NCBI GenBank assembly: GCA_949295065.1
Contig: CASFJQ010000004.1
Location: 1-64,000, forward strand
From: an uncultured Parabacteroides sp.
GTDB lineage: Bacteria > Bacteroidota > Bacteroidia > Bacteroidales > Tannerellaceae
Direction of reading: 5' to 3'
Length of the DNA stretch: 64,000 nt
A program made the position numbers and the translations under genes. The notes beneath the pieces were generated by a model. That model ran no database searches and was not told the DNA's origin. It was given only the letters and a program-made list of their open reading frames with translations. Numbering within the stretch: position 1 is the first letter of the stretch; each line of letters opens with the position of its first letter. This document shows, piece by piece, positions 54,901-63,177 of the stretch.

Positions 54901-55045
54901 CTCGAAATTGCGTCTGTATGCAAATGGTTCTAACTTACTTACATTTGATAGTGTAAAAGATGCAGACCCGGAAGCAAGATCAGAAGACTTGAATTCTTAT
55001 CCTGTAAGACGTGTATTTAATTTTGGTGTTCAAGCAACTTTCTAA
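51911..55045 (+). CDS. SusC/RagA-family TonB-linked outer membrane transporter, copy 1
   Basis: 1044 residues. A signal peptide (to about residue 34) is followed by a carboxypeptidase-D-like domain (GTIVDASGIPIIGANVLVKG near 55), the TonB-box region EKLDEVVVVGYGTQKK near 135, a plug with VTGSVASVTGEEL, RIRGTNSLG and DASAAIYGARAANGVILITTKRG (landmarks, 145-265), and a 22-stranded barrel to the C-terminal aromatic FNFGVQATF. It imports oligomers with its SusD lid at the cost of TonB energy. susD follows after 11 bases. No regulator, sigma factor or glycosidase gene is near. Close paralogue of 57451-60585. Confidence 0.95.
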   Translation: MKNKSHPLLTLHKVARVSSLCLMISAFSAYTLNAEELNPTDAGSLTVTQQTKTVKGTIVDASGIPIIGANVLVKGTTNGTITDMDGNFVLQGISSDAVLQVSYIGYTSTEVAVGAKTELQITLTEDTEKLDEVVVVGYGTQKKVTVTGSVASVTGEELKASPTSNLTNAMVGRMPGVIGFQTADEPGGGGTTIRIRGTNSLGSKDPLIVIDGVPDRGGGMNRLNPNEIESMSVLKDASAAIYGARAANGVILITTKRGKEGKPTVSFNASAGFSQATRIPEMANAYEYATMVNEINPGTYSQEDLTLFQNGTDPWGHPNTDWFDTILKSASPLYRVDLGVSGGTEKVKYYVNLAANGEDGIYKNSANRYDQYSIRSNLDITPSKYVKFTLGTTGRFEYTQYPAKSASDIFNGARRSFPTSPAFWPTGEPGPAIERGDNPAVTCTDAAGYDKQKNYYVQNNISAEVKIPWVEGLSLRGNASYDVHFYNRNLMQRPIVLYSWDGINRDASGLSGSEQWLSSPEVTRTHSEQVDWMANAMIDYNRTFGDHTIGVTFGVEAQKKHYEYTNAKRVGFLSDSKPELNLGSATNQLAEGYSWEESRLNYFGRVSYNYLERYLFEFVWRADGSYRFPKNERYGFFPGVSVAWRASEESWWKDNIRFMDYFKLRGSISQTGNDALLDDDGNYDRSIQYLATYGFRDAGNVFGGVESQRLYLTRTPNAGITWEVGTTYDVGLDMKFLQNRLSIEADAFYHKRTHMLINRNASLPEITGITLPKENLGEMKNRGFEMLVGWNDKIGEVEYYASFNMTYAKNKILYWDETPGVPSYQQSTGMPVGSNLYYVADGIFHTQEEVDSYPHWDGAVPGDVKFVDVNGDGVINANDKVRSDKTDEPRFVGGLTLGLNWKGWDLMALLQGATGGQVYIMTWSGTIGNFLKSYYDERWTPETPWKDGPRTYERENEYWANPDNMSTIFLRNANYLRLKNVEIGYSFSGDWMKKVGFSKLRLYANGSNLLTFDSVKDADPEARSEDLNSYPVRRVFNFGVQATF

Positions 55046-55056
55046 AGATTTGAGTT

Positions 55057-56979
55057 ATGAAAAAATATAAGAAAAACATATGTTTGCTGCTTGCAGTAGG
55101 TCTTATGACTTCAATGACATCTTGTTCTGATTTTATGGATTTGACGCCGGCAGACCAGTACGATGAGGAATCTGTATGGTCAGATGCAGGATTGGTGCAA
55201 GCTTTGATTAATGATGCTTATTCATTTGTGCGTCATGGTTCAGATGAGTCTAGCACTACAGCTATGACTGATGATGCTTATTTTACACATGATTATGGTT
55301 GTAAAGCTGTGAATGAGGCTACAATTTCTGCCAGTGATTTGGGATGGTATGATGACAACAATTGCCCATTTTATTGGAAGAAACGTTATCAGGGAATTTA
55401 TGAAACAAATCTAGTCTTGTCTAAGATAGATGAAGTTCCGGAAAAAGTCGGTTATGATTTGAATGCGATGAAAGGTGAGGCTTACTTTATCCGTGCTTAT
55501 CTATATACTGAATTGATGAGAGGTTTTGGTGGTGTTCCTTTGGTTGACAAAGTCTATTCTATAGATGAGGCTGCGACATTGCAAGTTCCTCGTAGCAATA
55601 TGGCTGAATGTTTGGATTTTATATTGAAGGATCTGGAGCAGGCTATCTCATTATTGCCTGAATCTGCTGATGCAGGTCGTGCAACTAAAGGAGCGGCTAT
55701 GGCCCTTAAAGCTCGTGTTTTGTTACACGTAGCAAGTCCTTTATATGCTGATCGTTCTGTTAATACATTGGAATGCAATCAATATAATGGTGACCGAAAT
55801 GCGTTGTATGAACAGGCTCTGCAGGCTGCTAAAGATGTAATAAACAGTGGATATTACACATTGGTTGATTGTAATGCTGGTACAATTCAGGAAATAGCTG
55901 ACAAATTCCACGAGATAGCGTTGACTAATAACTCTGAATCTATTTGGTATAAGCAGTTCTTGAATAAGGATGTTTCTGATGGTGATAACGTACTTCGTAA
56001 TCGTGCTGCTTTATGTCATGGACCTAATGGTTATCATAACTGGGGTGGGGTTTGTCCTACAAATGACCTGGTGGTTTCTTTTGAAATGGAAGACGGAAGT
56101 TTGTATGAAGGTTTACGTAAACCTGGTGAATCAGTAAATGTAAACCCGTATTACAATCGTGAACCTCGTTTCTATGCTACAATAGGTTATGATGGAGAAG
56201 AATGGGGACGTCCTCGTGGCTCTGACGCTGTTGCTTTGGATCCAACTCCTCTTGGAACACTGCAAATGGGATTTTATGAGGTTTCAAATGGTACAAATGT
56301 CGAAGTTATAACTGCATATGGACCTGATGGAAATCCTTCTGCAACAGTTAGTTTTAAGGGAATTGTTGGTGTAGATACCAGACAGTCAACTATTGAAAAC
56401 TGGAATGGTTCTTATACTGGTTATATTGAGAAAAAATTAGTTGATACGTCTTTTGAGGCTACTGAACATAACTTCCAGACAGCAACATACCCTTATATCC
56501 GTTTGGCTGAAATGTATCTGATAGCTGCAGAAGCTGCAATTGAATTGAATAAACTCGATGAAGCAATAACTTATCTGGATGCTTTGCGTGCTCGTATTGG
56601 CAGACCTGATACAAGAGCAACATTGGCTATTCGTGGAAAAGCTGCTAATCAGACAGATTTACGTGAGTTCTTGCGCCAGGAACGTCGTTCGGAATTGGCA
56701 TTTGAAGAATCTCGCTTCTATGATATTCGCCGTTGGATGATTGCTCCGGATGTTGTTCGTGAACCGACTGGTATCGCTGTTGTTGCTCGTTTAAAACCTG
56801 GTCAGACAGCAGAATTGCCATATGTTCATGATGATAACAAGTGGAATTATTCATATCATGTTTTGGATTTGAGTTTCCGTGAAGTACGTAAATGGAATAA
56901 TAAGATGTATTTCGCACCAATTCATAGAGATGAAATCAATAGAAACCAAAGTTTGGTTCAGAATCCGGGAATGGAGTAA
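55057..56979 (+). CDS. SusD/RagB-family surface lipoprotein, copy 1
   Basis: 640 residues. The signal ends TSMTSC with a lipidated Cys near residue 23, then SDFMDLTPADQYDEESVW, the usual SusD opening. TPR-like helices run through LNAMKGEAYFIRAYLYTELMRGFGGVPLV (landmark near 130) and ATKGAAMALKARVLLHVASPLYA near 210. The C-terminal half has YPYIRLAEMYLIAAEAAIELN and RQERRSELAFEESRFYDIRRWM. It binds substrate at the cell surface and closes over SusC. It is the partner of the SusC gene 11 bases upstream; a terminator follows at 57005. Confidence 0.95.
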   Translation: MKKYKKNICLLLAVGLMTSMTSCSDFMDLTPADQYDEESVWSDAGLVQALINDAYSFVRHGSDESSTTAMTDDAYFTHDYGCKAVNEATISASDLGWYDDNNCPFYWKKRYQGIYETNLVLSKIDEVPEKVGYDLNAMKGEAYFIRAYLYTELMRGFGGVPLVDKVYSIDEAATLQVPRSNMAECLDFILKDLEQAISLLPESADAGRATKGAAMALKARVLLHVASPLYADRSVNTLECNQYNGDRNALYEQALQAAKDVINSGYYTLVDCNAGTIQEIADKFHEIALTNNSESIWYKQFLNKDVSDGDNVLRNRAALCHGPNGYHNWGGVCPTNDLVVSFEMEDGSLYEGLRKPGESVNVNPYYNREPRFYATIGYDGEEWGRPRGSDAVALDPTPLGTLQMGFYEVSNGTNVEVITAYGPDGNPSATVSFKGIVGVDTRQSTIENWNGSYTGYIEKKLVDTSFEATEHNFQTATYPYIRLAEMYLIAAEAAIELNKLDEAITYLDALRARIGRPDTRATLAIRGKAANQTDLREFLRQERRSELAFEESRFYDIRRWMIAPDVVREPTGIAVVARLKPGQTAELPYVHDDNKWNYSYHVLDLSFREVRKWNNKMYFAPIHRDEINRNQSLVQNPGME

Positions 56980-57004
56980 TAGCATAAAGACTTAGTTTGA
57001 CAAA

Positions 57005-57042
57005 AGAGGCTGCCTTATGTTGGGGCAGTCTCTTTTTTTTGA
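57005..57042 (+). terminator. Terminator after the first SusC/SusD pair
   Basis: AGAGGCTGCC (57005-57014) pairs with GGGCAGTCTCT (57023-57033) and a run of T follows. Confidence 0.8.
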
Positions 57043-57281
57043 GATATGATGGATAGTAATTATAAAAATATGGTTTGAAAAAATGAATATGTAACATAAA
57101 TGTTGATTTTTGTAATAAAGTCTAAACTATTTTTGGATTGAATAAACTGTTTCCTTTAGAATGTTTTGTCGTAGTATGTTGAAATATAGAATGTTGATAT
57201 GATTTATCTTAACTTGGGAAGAAAAATCAGATATTTTTTGTAAAAAATATCGTAAAATTTTGTTGGTAATTAAAAAAATTG

Positions 57282-57320
57282 TATCTTGCGGCATGTTTAG
57301 AAATTGTTAACCTAAGTTTG
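57282..57320 (+). promoter_or_regulatory. Conserved leader start of the second susC
   Basis: TATCTTGC (57282-57289), then TTGTTAACCTAAGTTT (57304-57319), matching 51722-51761. The 471-base gap 56980-57450 otherwise holds only the terminator and AT-rich leader. Confidence 0.45.
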
Positions 57321-57450
57321 ATTTTGATTATAATAATTGTTGATTTAAGTGGGGAATATAAAACAAATACAAAGAGAGGTTATATTTTCAAAACTTATAT
57401 GTTTGAGATAATAAAAAAAGAAGTGAATCCTTATTCTAATAGTTAAATGT

Positions 57451-60400
57451 ATGAAAAATAAATCTCAACCTTTATCTATGCGCAGAGTAGCACGTTTATC
57501 TACTTTGTGCCTTATGGTTTCAGCTTTTTCTGTTTATGCCGTAGCAGCAGAAAAGCCAAGTACGAATGAAACTAACATATCAACTGTTACTCAGCAAACT
57601 AAAACAATTAAAGGAACTATTGTTGACGCTTCCGGAATTCCAATTATCGGAGCGAACGTCCTTGTAAAAGGGACAACAATTGGTTCGATTACAGACCTTG
57701 ATGGAAAATTTGTTCTTCCTGATGTTCCTGCAAATGGAGTGTTGCAGGTTTCTTATATAGGTTACAAGTCAGTGGAACAGCCAATCGGTTCACAAACAGA
57801 TTTCAATATTACATTGACTGAAGATTCTGAGAGACTTGACGAGGTTGTTGTTGTAGGTTATGGTACGCAGAAGAAGGTTACTGTGACCGGTTCTGTGGCA
57901 AGCTTGAAGGGTGAGGAGCTTAAGGCTTCTCCGACAACCAACTTGACTAACGGTATGGTTGGTCGTATGCCTGGTGTAATCGGTTTCCAGAATTCTGATG
58001 AACCTGGTGGTGGTGGAACAACAATCCGTATCCGTGGTACAAACTCTTTGGGTAGCAAGGATCCGTTGGTTGTAATCGATGGTGTGCCGGGACGTGCCGG
58101 TGGTTTGGACCGTATCAACCCTAATGAAATCGAATCTATTTCAGTGTTGAAGGATGCGTCGGCAGCTATCTACGGTTCTCGTGCTGCAAACGGTGTAATC
58201 CTTGTAACTACAAAACGCGGTAAGGAGGGCAAGCCTACTATTTCTTATAACGGTAACTTCGGTTTCTCTTCACCAACCCGCTTGCCTGAAATGTGTGATG
58301 CCTACGAATATGCTACATTGCTTAACGAAATCAATACTAACGTAGGTGGTAACCCTGTTTATACTCAGGAAGATTTGGAATTGTTCCGTAACGGACAGGA
58401 TCCTTGGGGACACCCGAATACAAATTGGTTCGACGAAGCGTTGAAGAGTGCTTCTCCGATGTATCGCCATGATGTAAGTGTTAGCGGCGGTTCCGACAAA
58501 TTCAAGTTCTATGTGAACATGGCTGCCAACGGTGAAGATGGTTTGTATAAGAATTCAGCTAACCGTTACGACCAGTACAGTATCCGTGCGAATATTGATG
58601 CCAAAATCAATAAGTACATAGATATTTCTTATGGTACTATCGGACGTATGGAGGTCAGAAATTATCCTACTAAGAGTGCAACTGATATCTTCAGCGCATT
58701 GGTGCGCAGTAAACCAACTATGCCGGGCTATTGGCCGACAGGTGAACCAGGTCCGGATATTGAATATGGTGATAACCCTGTTGTTACAGGTACAGATGCT
58801 ACAGGTTACGACCGCCAGCACGACTACTATGTTCAGAATACGTTGAAGGTGAATATCAAGATCCCTGGAGTTGAAGGTTTGAGCGTGCAGGGAAGTGCTT
58901 CTTTCGATAAATATTTCAAGTTTAGAAAGAAATTCAACACTCCTTGGACTCTTTATTCATGGGATGGAAACCCTGAGCATACATTGACTCCGGGTCAGAA
59001 AGGTCCGGCTACTCCTGAATTGACTGAAGAGCATACTGACCAAACTTTCTGGATGACAAATGCCGTTGTTAATTACGAACGTAGCTTTGGTGATCACAAT
59101 ATCGGTATTACAGCCGGTATCGAATCTGAATATAGAAAACAGGCGTTCCTTTCTGCGTTCCGTAAATATTTCTTGTCTGACCAGATTGATGATATGGATG
59201 CTGGTGGTGCTTCTGAACTTGATAATGGTGGTAATACTTGGGAAGAAGCTCGTTTGAACTACTTCGGACGTTTGTCATATAACTATAAAGAAAGATATAT
59301 TGCTGAATTTGTATGGCGCGCTGATGGTTCTTACCGTTTCCCTAAAGATAAGAGATATGGTTTCTTCCCTGGTGTATCTGCAGCATGGCGTGTATCTGAA
59401 GAGGCATTCTGGAAAGAAAATGTTCCATTTATTGAATATTTCAAACTTCGTGCTTCTGTATCTCAAACAGGTAATGATGCTTTGTTGGATAAAGATGGAA
59501 ACTTGGACCGTTCAATCCAGTATTTAAACACTTATAAGTTTGGTGCAGATTACTTGTTTGGAACAACTTATAATAAGACATTGGAACCTAGCCGTACGCC
59601 TAACCCGAATATTACTTGGGAGGTTGGTACAACATATAACGTAGGTCTTGACTTTAAGTTCTTGCAGAACAGATTGAGTTGGGAAAGTGATGTGTTCTAT
59701 CACAAACGTACAAATATGTTGATTTATCGAAACGCTTCACTTCCTGAAACATCAGGTATCACTTTGCCTCGTGAAAACTTGGGTGAAATGTGTAACCGAG
59801 GTTTTGAATCATTGATTTCTTGGAACGACAGAGCTGGTAAAGTTGATTATGGAGCATCTTTGAACATGACTTATGCTAAGAATAAGATTTTGTATTGGGA
59901 TGAAACTCCTGGTGTTCCTGAATATCAAAAATCAACAGGAAATCCTGCAAATACTAATTTGTACTATATATATGATGGAGTATTTGTTGACCAGGCTGAT
60001 GTCGATGCTACTGAAGCTAAATGGGCAGGTGCTCGTCCGGGTGATATCAAGTTCAAGGATGTGAATGGTGACGGTAAGATTACAGCTGATGACCGCGTAA
60101 GAAGTTCTAAGAACACTGAGCCTCGCTTCGTTGCCGGTCTGACATTGAATGCTGCATGGAATAACTTTGATATCATGGTATTGTTCCAGGGTGCATTCGG
60201 CGGTGAGACTTATATCTGGCGTGAACGTGCCGGTGAAGCTGGTAACTTCTATAAGATGACTTACGAAAACCGTTGGACTCCGGAAAATCCAAGTTCAGAA
60301 CATCCTCGTGTATATAACCGAGAAAACGAATATTGGGTATCAAACCAGAATACATATTATTTGTTTAATACTGACTATGTCCGCTTGAAGAACATTGAAA

Positions 60401-60585
60401 TCGGTTATACATTCAATATGCCTGGAGTTAAGCGTGCCGGTATCTCTAATCTGCGTGTATTCGTGAATGCTACAAACTTGTTCACTATCGACGGTGTTAA
60501 GGTTCAGGACCCGGAAGCAACAGATACTGGAAGACAATATCCTCAGAGACGAGTTATGAACTTAGGTGCATCAATAACATTCTAA
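57451..60585 (+). CDS. SusC/RagA-family TonB-linked outer membrane transporter, copy 2
   Basis: 1044 residues, the same length as copy 1 and alignable over its whole length (for example GTIVDASGIPIIGANVLVKG and RIRGTNSLGSKDPL are identical). It has a signal peptide, carboxypeptidase-D-like domain, TonB-box region ERLDEVVVVGYGTQKK, plug (SVASLKGEELKASPTTN, DASAAIYGSRAANGVILVTT) and barrel ending VMNLGASITF. Differences cluster in extracellular-loop regions (WERDNP-like stretches near 470 and 600), so substrate range may differ. The SusD gene follows after 11 bases. The arrangement is a direct tandem duplication. Confidence 0.95.
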   Translation: MKNKSQPLSMRRVARLSTLCLMVSAFSVYAVAAEKPSTNETNISTVTQQTKTIKGTIVDASGIPIIGANVLVKGTTIGSITDLDGKFVLPDVPANGVLQVSYIGYKSVEQPIGSQTDFNITLTEDSERLDEVVVVGYGTQKKVTVTGSVASLKGEELKASPTTNLTNGMVGRMPGVIGFQNSDEPGGGGTTIRIRGTNSLGSKDPLVVIDGVPGRAGGLDRINPNEIESISVLKDASAAIYGSRAANGVILVTTKRGKEGKPTISYNGNFGFSSPTRLPEMCDAYEYATLLNEINTNVGGNPVYTQEDLELFRNGQDPWGHPNTNWFDEALKSASPMYRHDVSVSGGSDKFKFYVNMAANGEDGLYKNSANRYDQYSIRANIDAKINKYIDISYGTIGRMEVRNYPTKSATDIFSALVRSKPTMPGYWPTGEPGPDIEYGDNPVVTGTDATGYDRQHDYYVQNTLKVNIKIPGVEGLSVQGSASFDKYFKFRKKFNTPWTLYSWDGNPEHTLTPGQKGPATPELTEEHTDQTFWMTNAVVNYERSFGDHNIGITAGIESEYRKQAFLSAFRKYFLSDQIDDMDAGGASELDNGGNTWEEARLNYFGRLSYNYKERYIAEFVWRADGSYRFPKDKRYGFFPGVSAAWRVSEEAFWKENVPFIEYFKLRASVSQTGNDALLDKDGNLDRSIQYLNTYKFGADYLFGTTYNKTLEPSRTPNPNITWEVGTTYNVGLDFKFLQNRLSWESDVFYHKRTNMLIYRNASLPETSGITLPRENLGEMCNRGFESLISWNDRAGKVDYGASLNMTYAKNKILYWDETPGVPEYQKSTGNPANTNLYYIYDGVFVDQADVDATEAKWAGARPGDIKFKDVNGDGKITADDRVRSSKNTEPRFVAGLTLNAAWNNFDIMVLFQGAFGGETYIWRERAGEAGNFYKMTYENRWTPENPSSEHPRVYNRENEYWVSNQNTYYLFNTDYVRLKNIEIGYTFNMPGVKRAGISNLRVFVNATNLFTIDGVKVQDPEATDTGRQYPQRRVMNLGASITF

Positions 60586-60596
60586 ATCGAATTATT

Positions 60597-62495
60597 ATGA
60601 AAAACTTAAATAAATTTGCTATAGGTATTCTTTTCGGTTCGGCGCTTGCTTTCAGCTCTTGTTCCGATTTTATGGATATTACGCCTACAACAGAATATAC
60701 AGAAGAAGCGGTGTTCTCTGATCCAAGTTTGACACAGGCTTTTATCAATCAGATATACAGCTATGTGCAGCATGGGGCAAAAGAACATACCACAACTGGT
60801 TTGACAGATGATGGTTATTTTACTCATAACTATGGAATGATTCCGGTTAATGAAGCAAATATTTCTCAAAGTGACTTGCAGTGGTACGATAATGATAACT
60901 GTCCGTTTAAGTGGAAGAATCGTTATAAAGGTATTCGTTATGCAAATAGTGTAATTGCCAATATTGACAAAGTTCCTGAAAAATCAGGTTTTGATTTAAA
61001 GGCAATGAAGGGTGAAGCCCATTTCTTACGTGCTTACCTTTATACAGAACTTGTTCGCGGTTATGGTGGTGTTCCTATCGTTGAGGAAGCAATGGGCATG
61101 GAAGAAACAGATAAAATGACTCCTGCTAGAAATACAATGAAAGAATGTTTGGATTTCATTGTTAAAGACTGCGAGATTGCAGAGGAGAATCTTCCTGAAA
61201 CAGTTTCTGAAGCAAATTTGGGTAGAGCAACTAAAGGTGCTGCTACTGCATTGAAAGCTCGTGTTTTGTTGCATGTGGCAAGTCCTTTATATGCCGACAG
61301 GACTGTTAATACTTTGGCTTGTAATCAGTTTGATGGTGACAGAGCTGCTACATACCGTGCTGCCCGCGAAGCTGCTGTTGAAGTGATTAATAGCGGAAAC
61401 TATGAATTGCTTGACTGTACAGGCGGTTTGAACACTGAACGTGCAAACAAATGGAACAAAATCATCATTACTAACAATAATGAACAGATTTGGGTGCATC
61501 CTTTCGGTAACTTGAGTGGTGCGGAATGGAACCAGATTCCTTTGCAGCATGGTCCTAACGGTTATCACAACTGGTCCGGTATCACTCCGACTCAGGACTT
61601 GGTGATGGCATTTGAATTTGAAGATGGGACTTTGCCTCAAGGTATGACAAAACCGGGCGATTACCAGCTTGGCAATCCTTACAACGGCCGTGAACCTCGT
61701 TTCTATGCAACAGTTGGTACAGACGGTAACGAATGGGGACGCCCTCGTCCTGCTGATGCTGCCGGACTTGACCCGACTCCTCTCGGACGTTTGCAGTGCG
61801 GTTATTATGAAGTTACTGACGGTGATTCAAAGATTTCATTGGATTTGCCTAACGGACAGAAAGTTGAGTTTACAGGTATGAACGGTATTGATACCCGTAA
61901 AGGCCCGATCGAAGACTGGAACGGTTCTTGGACAGGTTATTATGAACGTAAACTTATCGACCCGACAGTTGACGGACAGTATTATCCTCAGTTGGTTCCT
62001 TGGACATACATTCGCTTGGCAGAAATGTATTTGGTTGCTGCTGAAGCAAGCGTTGAATTGAATGAATTGGACGAGGCTGTTAAATATCTTGATGCTTTGC
62101 GCGGACGTATCGGTATTAAGGATACAAAATCTGCTTTGACAGCAAGAGGTCAGGCTTACAACCAGGAAAATATGCGTGAGTTTGTCCGCCACGAACGCCG
62201 AGTTGAATTGGCTTACGAAGAATCTCGTTACTATGATGTTCGCCGCTGGATGATTGCTCCTGAAACTAACAGCAAAGAATTGACTGGTATATTGGTATTT
62301 GCAAGATTGAAACCGGGTAAGACTGCTTATAAGCCTTATATCCATAATGAAGATACTTGGGATTACCACTACTATGTTCAGAGCTTGAGCTTCCGCGAAA
62401 ACAGAAGATGGGACAACAAGATGTATTTCGCTCCGATATCTCGTGATGAAATGAATCGTAATCCTAATTTGGTTCAGAATCCAGGAATGGAATAA
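60597..62495 (+). CDS. SusD/RagB-family surface lipoprotein, copy 2
   Basis: 632 residues. Lipobox ALAFSSC (Cys near 22), then SDFMDITPTTEYTEEAVF. Central and C-terminal SusD motifs match copy 1 (DLKAMKGEAHFLRAYLYTEL near 125, GRATKGAATALKARVLLHV near 205, TYIRLAEMYLVAAEASVELN near 470, RHERRVELAYEESRYYDVRRW near 540), and both end SLVQNPGME-like (NLVQNPGME here). Codon use differs along the gene: the last 800 bases prefer C/G-ending codons more than the middle. It is the partner of the SusC upstream. A terminator follows at 62523. Confidence 0.95.
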   Translation: MKNLNKFAIGILFGSALAFSSCSDFMDITPTTEYTEEAVFSDPSLTQAFINQIYSYVQHGAKEHTTTGLTDDGYFTHNYGMIPVNEANISQSDLQWYDNDNCPFKWKNRYKGIRYANSVIANIDKVPEKSGFDLKAMKGEAHFLRAYLYTELVRGYGGVPIVEEAMGMEETDKMTPARNTMKECLDFIVKDCEIAEENLPETVSEANLGRATKGAATALKARVLLHVASPLYADRTVNTLACNQFDGDRAATYRAAREAAVEVINSGNYELLDCTGGLNTERANKWNKIIITNNNEQIWVHPFGNLSGAEWNQIPLQHGPNGYHNWSGITPTQDLVMAFEFEDGTLPQGMTKPGDYQLGNPYNGREPRFYATVGTDGNEWGRPRPADAAGLDPTPLGRLQCGYYEVTDGDSKISLDLPNGQKVEFTGMNGIDTRKGPIEDWNGSWTGYYERKLIDPTVDGQYYPQLVPWTYIRLAEMYLVAAEASVELNELDEAVKYLDALRGRIGIKDTKSALTARGQAYNQENMREFVRHERRVELAYEESRYYDVRRWMIAPETNSKELTGILVFARLKPGKTAYKPYIHNEDTWDYHYYVQSLSFRENRRWDNKMYFAPISRDEMNRNPNLVQNPGME

Positions 62496-62522
62496 ATGAA
62501 TAATTGACTTTGGATTAGCAGA

Positions 62523-62557
62523 AGAGACTGCCTCGTGGTGAGGCGGTCTCTTTTTTT
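62523..62557 (+). terminator. Terminator after the second SusC/SusD pair
   Basis: GAGACTGCCTC pairs with GAGGCGGTCTC (62524-62534 and 62540-62550) and a run of T follows. It resembles the terminator at 57005. Confidence 0.85.
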
Positions 62558-62606
62558 AGTTGACAAGGTTGTTAAATTGAAAATTGAAAATTGAGAATTG
62601 AAAATT

Positions 62607-62692
62607 AGGAGTTAAGAAGTTAAGTAGTCAAGAAGTTAAGAAGCTTTTTTTCTGAAGCCTAGTCAACTCGTCAACTTGTTAACTCGTTTCCT
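62607..62692 (+). repeat. Octamer-repeat element at the 3' end of ybaK
   Basis: GGAGTTAAGAAGTTAAGTAG-type octamers, a short core ending TCTGAAGCCTAG, then TCAACTCGTCAACTTGTTAA to 62692. It lies between convergent genes and is preceded by TTGAAAA-type direct repeats at 62577-62606. Confidence 0.65.
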
Positions 62693-62694
62693 TT

Positions 62695-63177
62695 CTACAA
62701 AACCAAATCACAAACTTCTGCCCTTGACTCCCTGATTAAGTCTTTAGGTGATAATTTTACCTGAAGACCTCTTTGTCCGGCACTTACATATATGTGTTCA
62801 AAGTTCTCAGCTGTATGATGTATGTAAGTTGGGAAGTGCTTTTTCATTCCGATAGGAGAGCAACCGCCACGGATATAGCCGGTCAGAGGAAGTAATTCTT
62901 TTACAGGAATCATTTCACAGTTTTTATTACCGGATATTTTAGCTGCCTTTTTCAGATTCACTTCATCAGCTCCCGGTATAACACAAACGAAATATCCGCT
63001 TTTGTCTCCATGCAGAACGAGAGTTTTGAAAACTTGTGCGACATCTTCTCCAAGTTGGGCGGCAACATGAACGGCACTAAGGTCGTTCTCGTCTACTTCA
63101 TATGGAACTAATGTGTATGCAACTTTTGCCTTGTCCAGCAAACGGGCAACATTTGTTTTGTTTATTTTCTCTTTCAT
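62695..63177 (-). CDS. ybaK: Cys-tRNA(Pro)/Cys-tRNA(Cys) deacylase YbaK
   Basis: 160 residues, standard length. It clears mischarged Cys-tRNA(Pro). The YbaK/ProX-like fold shows NKTNVARLLDKAKVAYTLVPY at the N-terminus, VAAQLGEDVAQVFKTLVLHGD near 35 with the substrate-pocket Lys, KKAAKISGNKNCEMIP near 75 and TGYIRGGCSPIGMKK near 100. Cytoplasmic. Its start overlaps the tex stop by 4 bases (ATGA at 63174-63177), so it is translated from the tex transcript. Confidence 0.92.
   Translation of the reverse strand: MKEKINKTNVARLLDKAKVAYTLVPYEVDENDLSAVHVAAQLGEDVAQVFKTLVLHGDKSGYFVCVIPGADEVNLKKAAKISGNKNCEMIPVKELLPLTGYIRGGCSPIGMKKHFPTYIHHTAENFEHIYVSAGQRGLQVKLSPKDLIRESRAEVCDLVL

Noticed and set aside
57047..57450. 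Regulatory gene between the two SusC/SusD pairs
   Set aside because: No credible ORF; the stretch is AT-rich leader with the shared TTGTTRACCTAAGTTT motif only.
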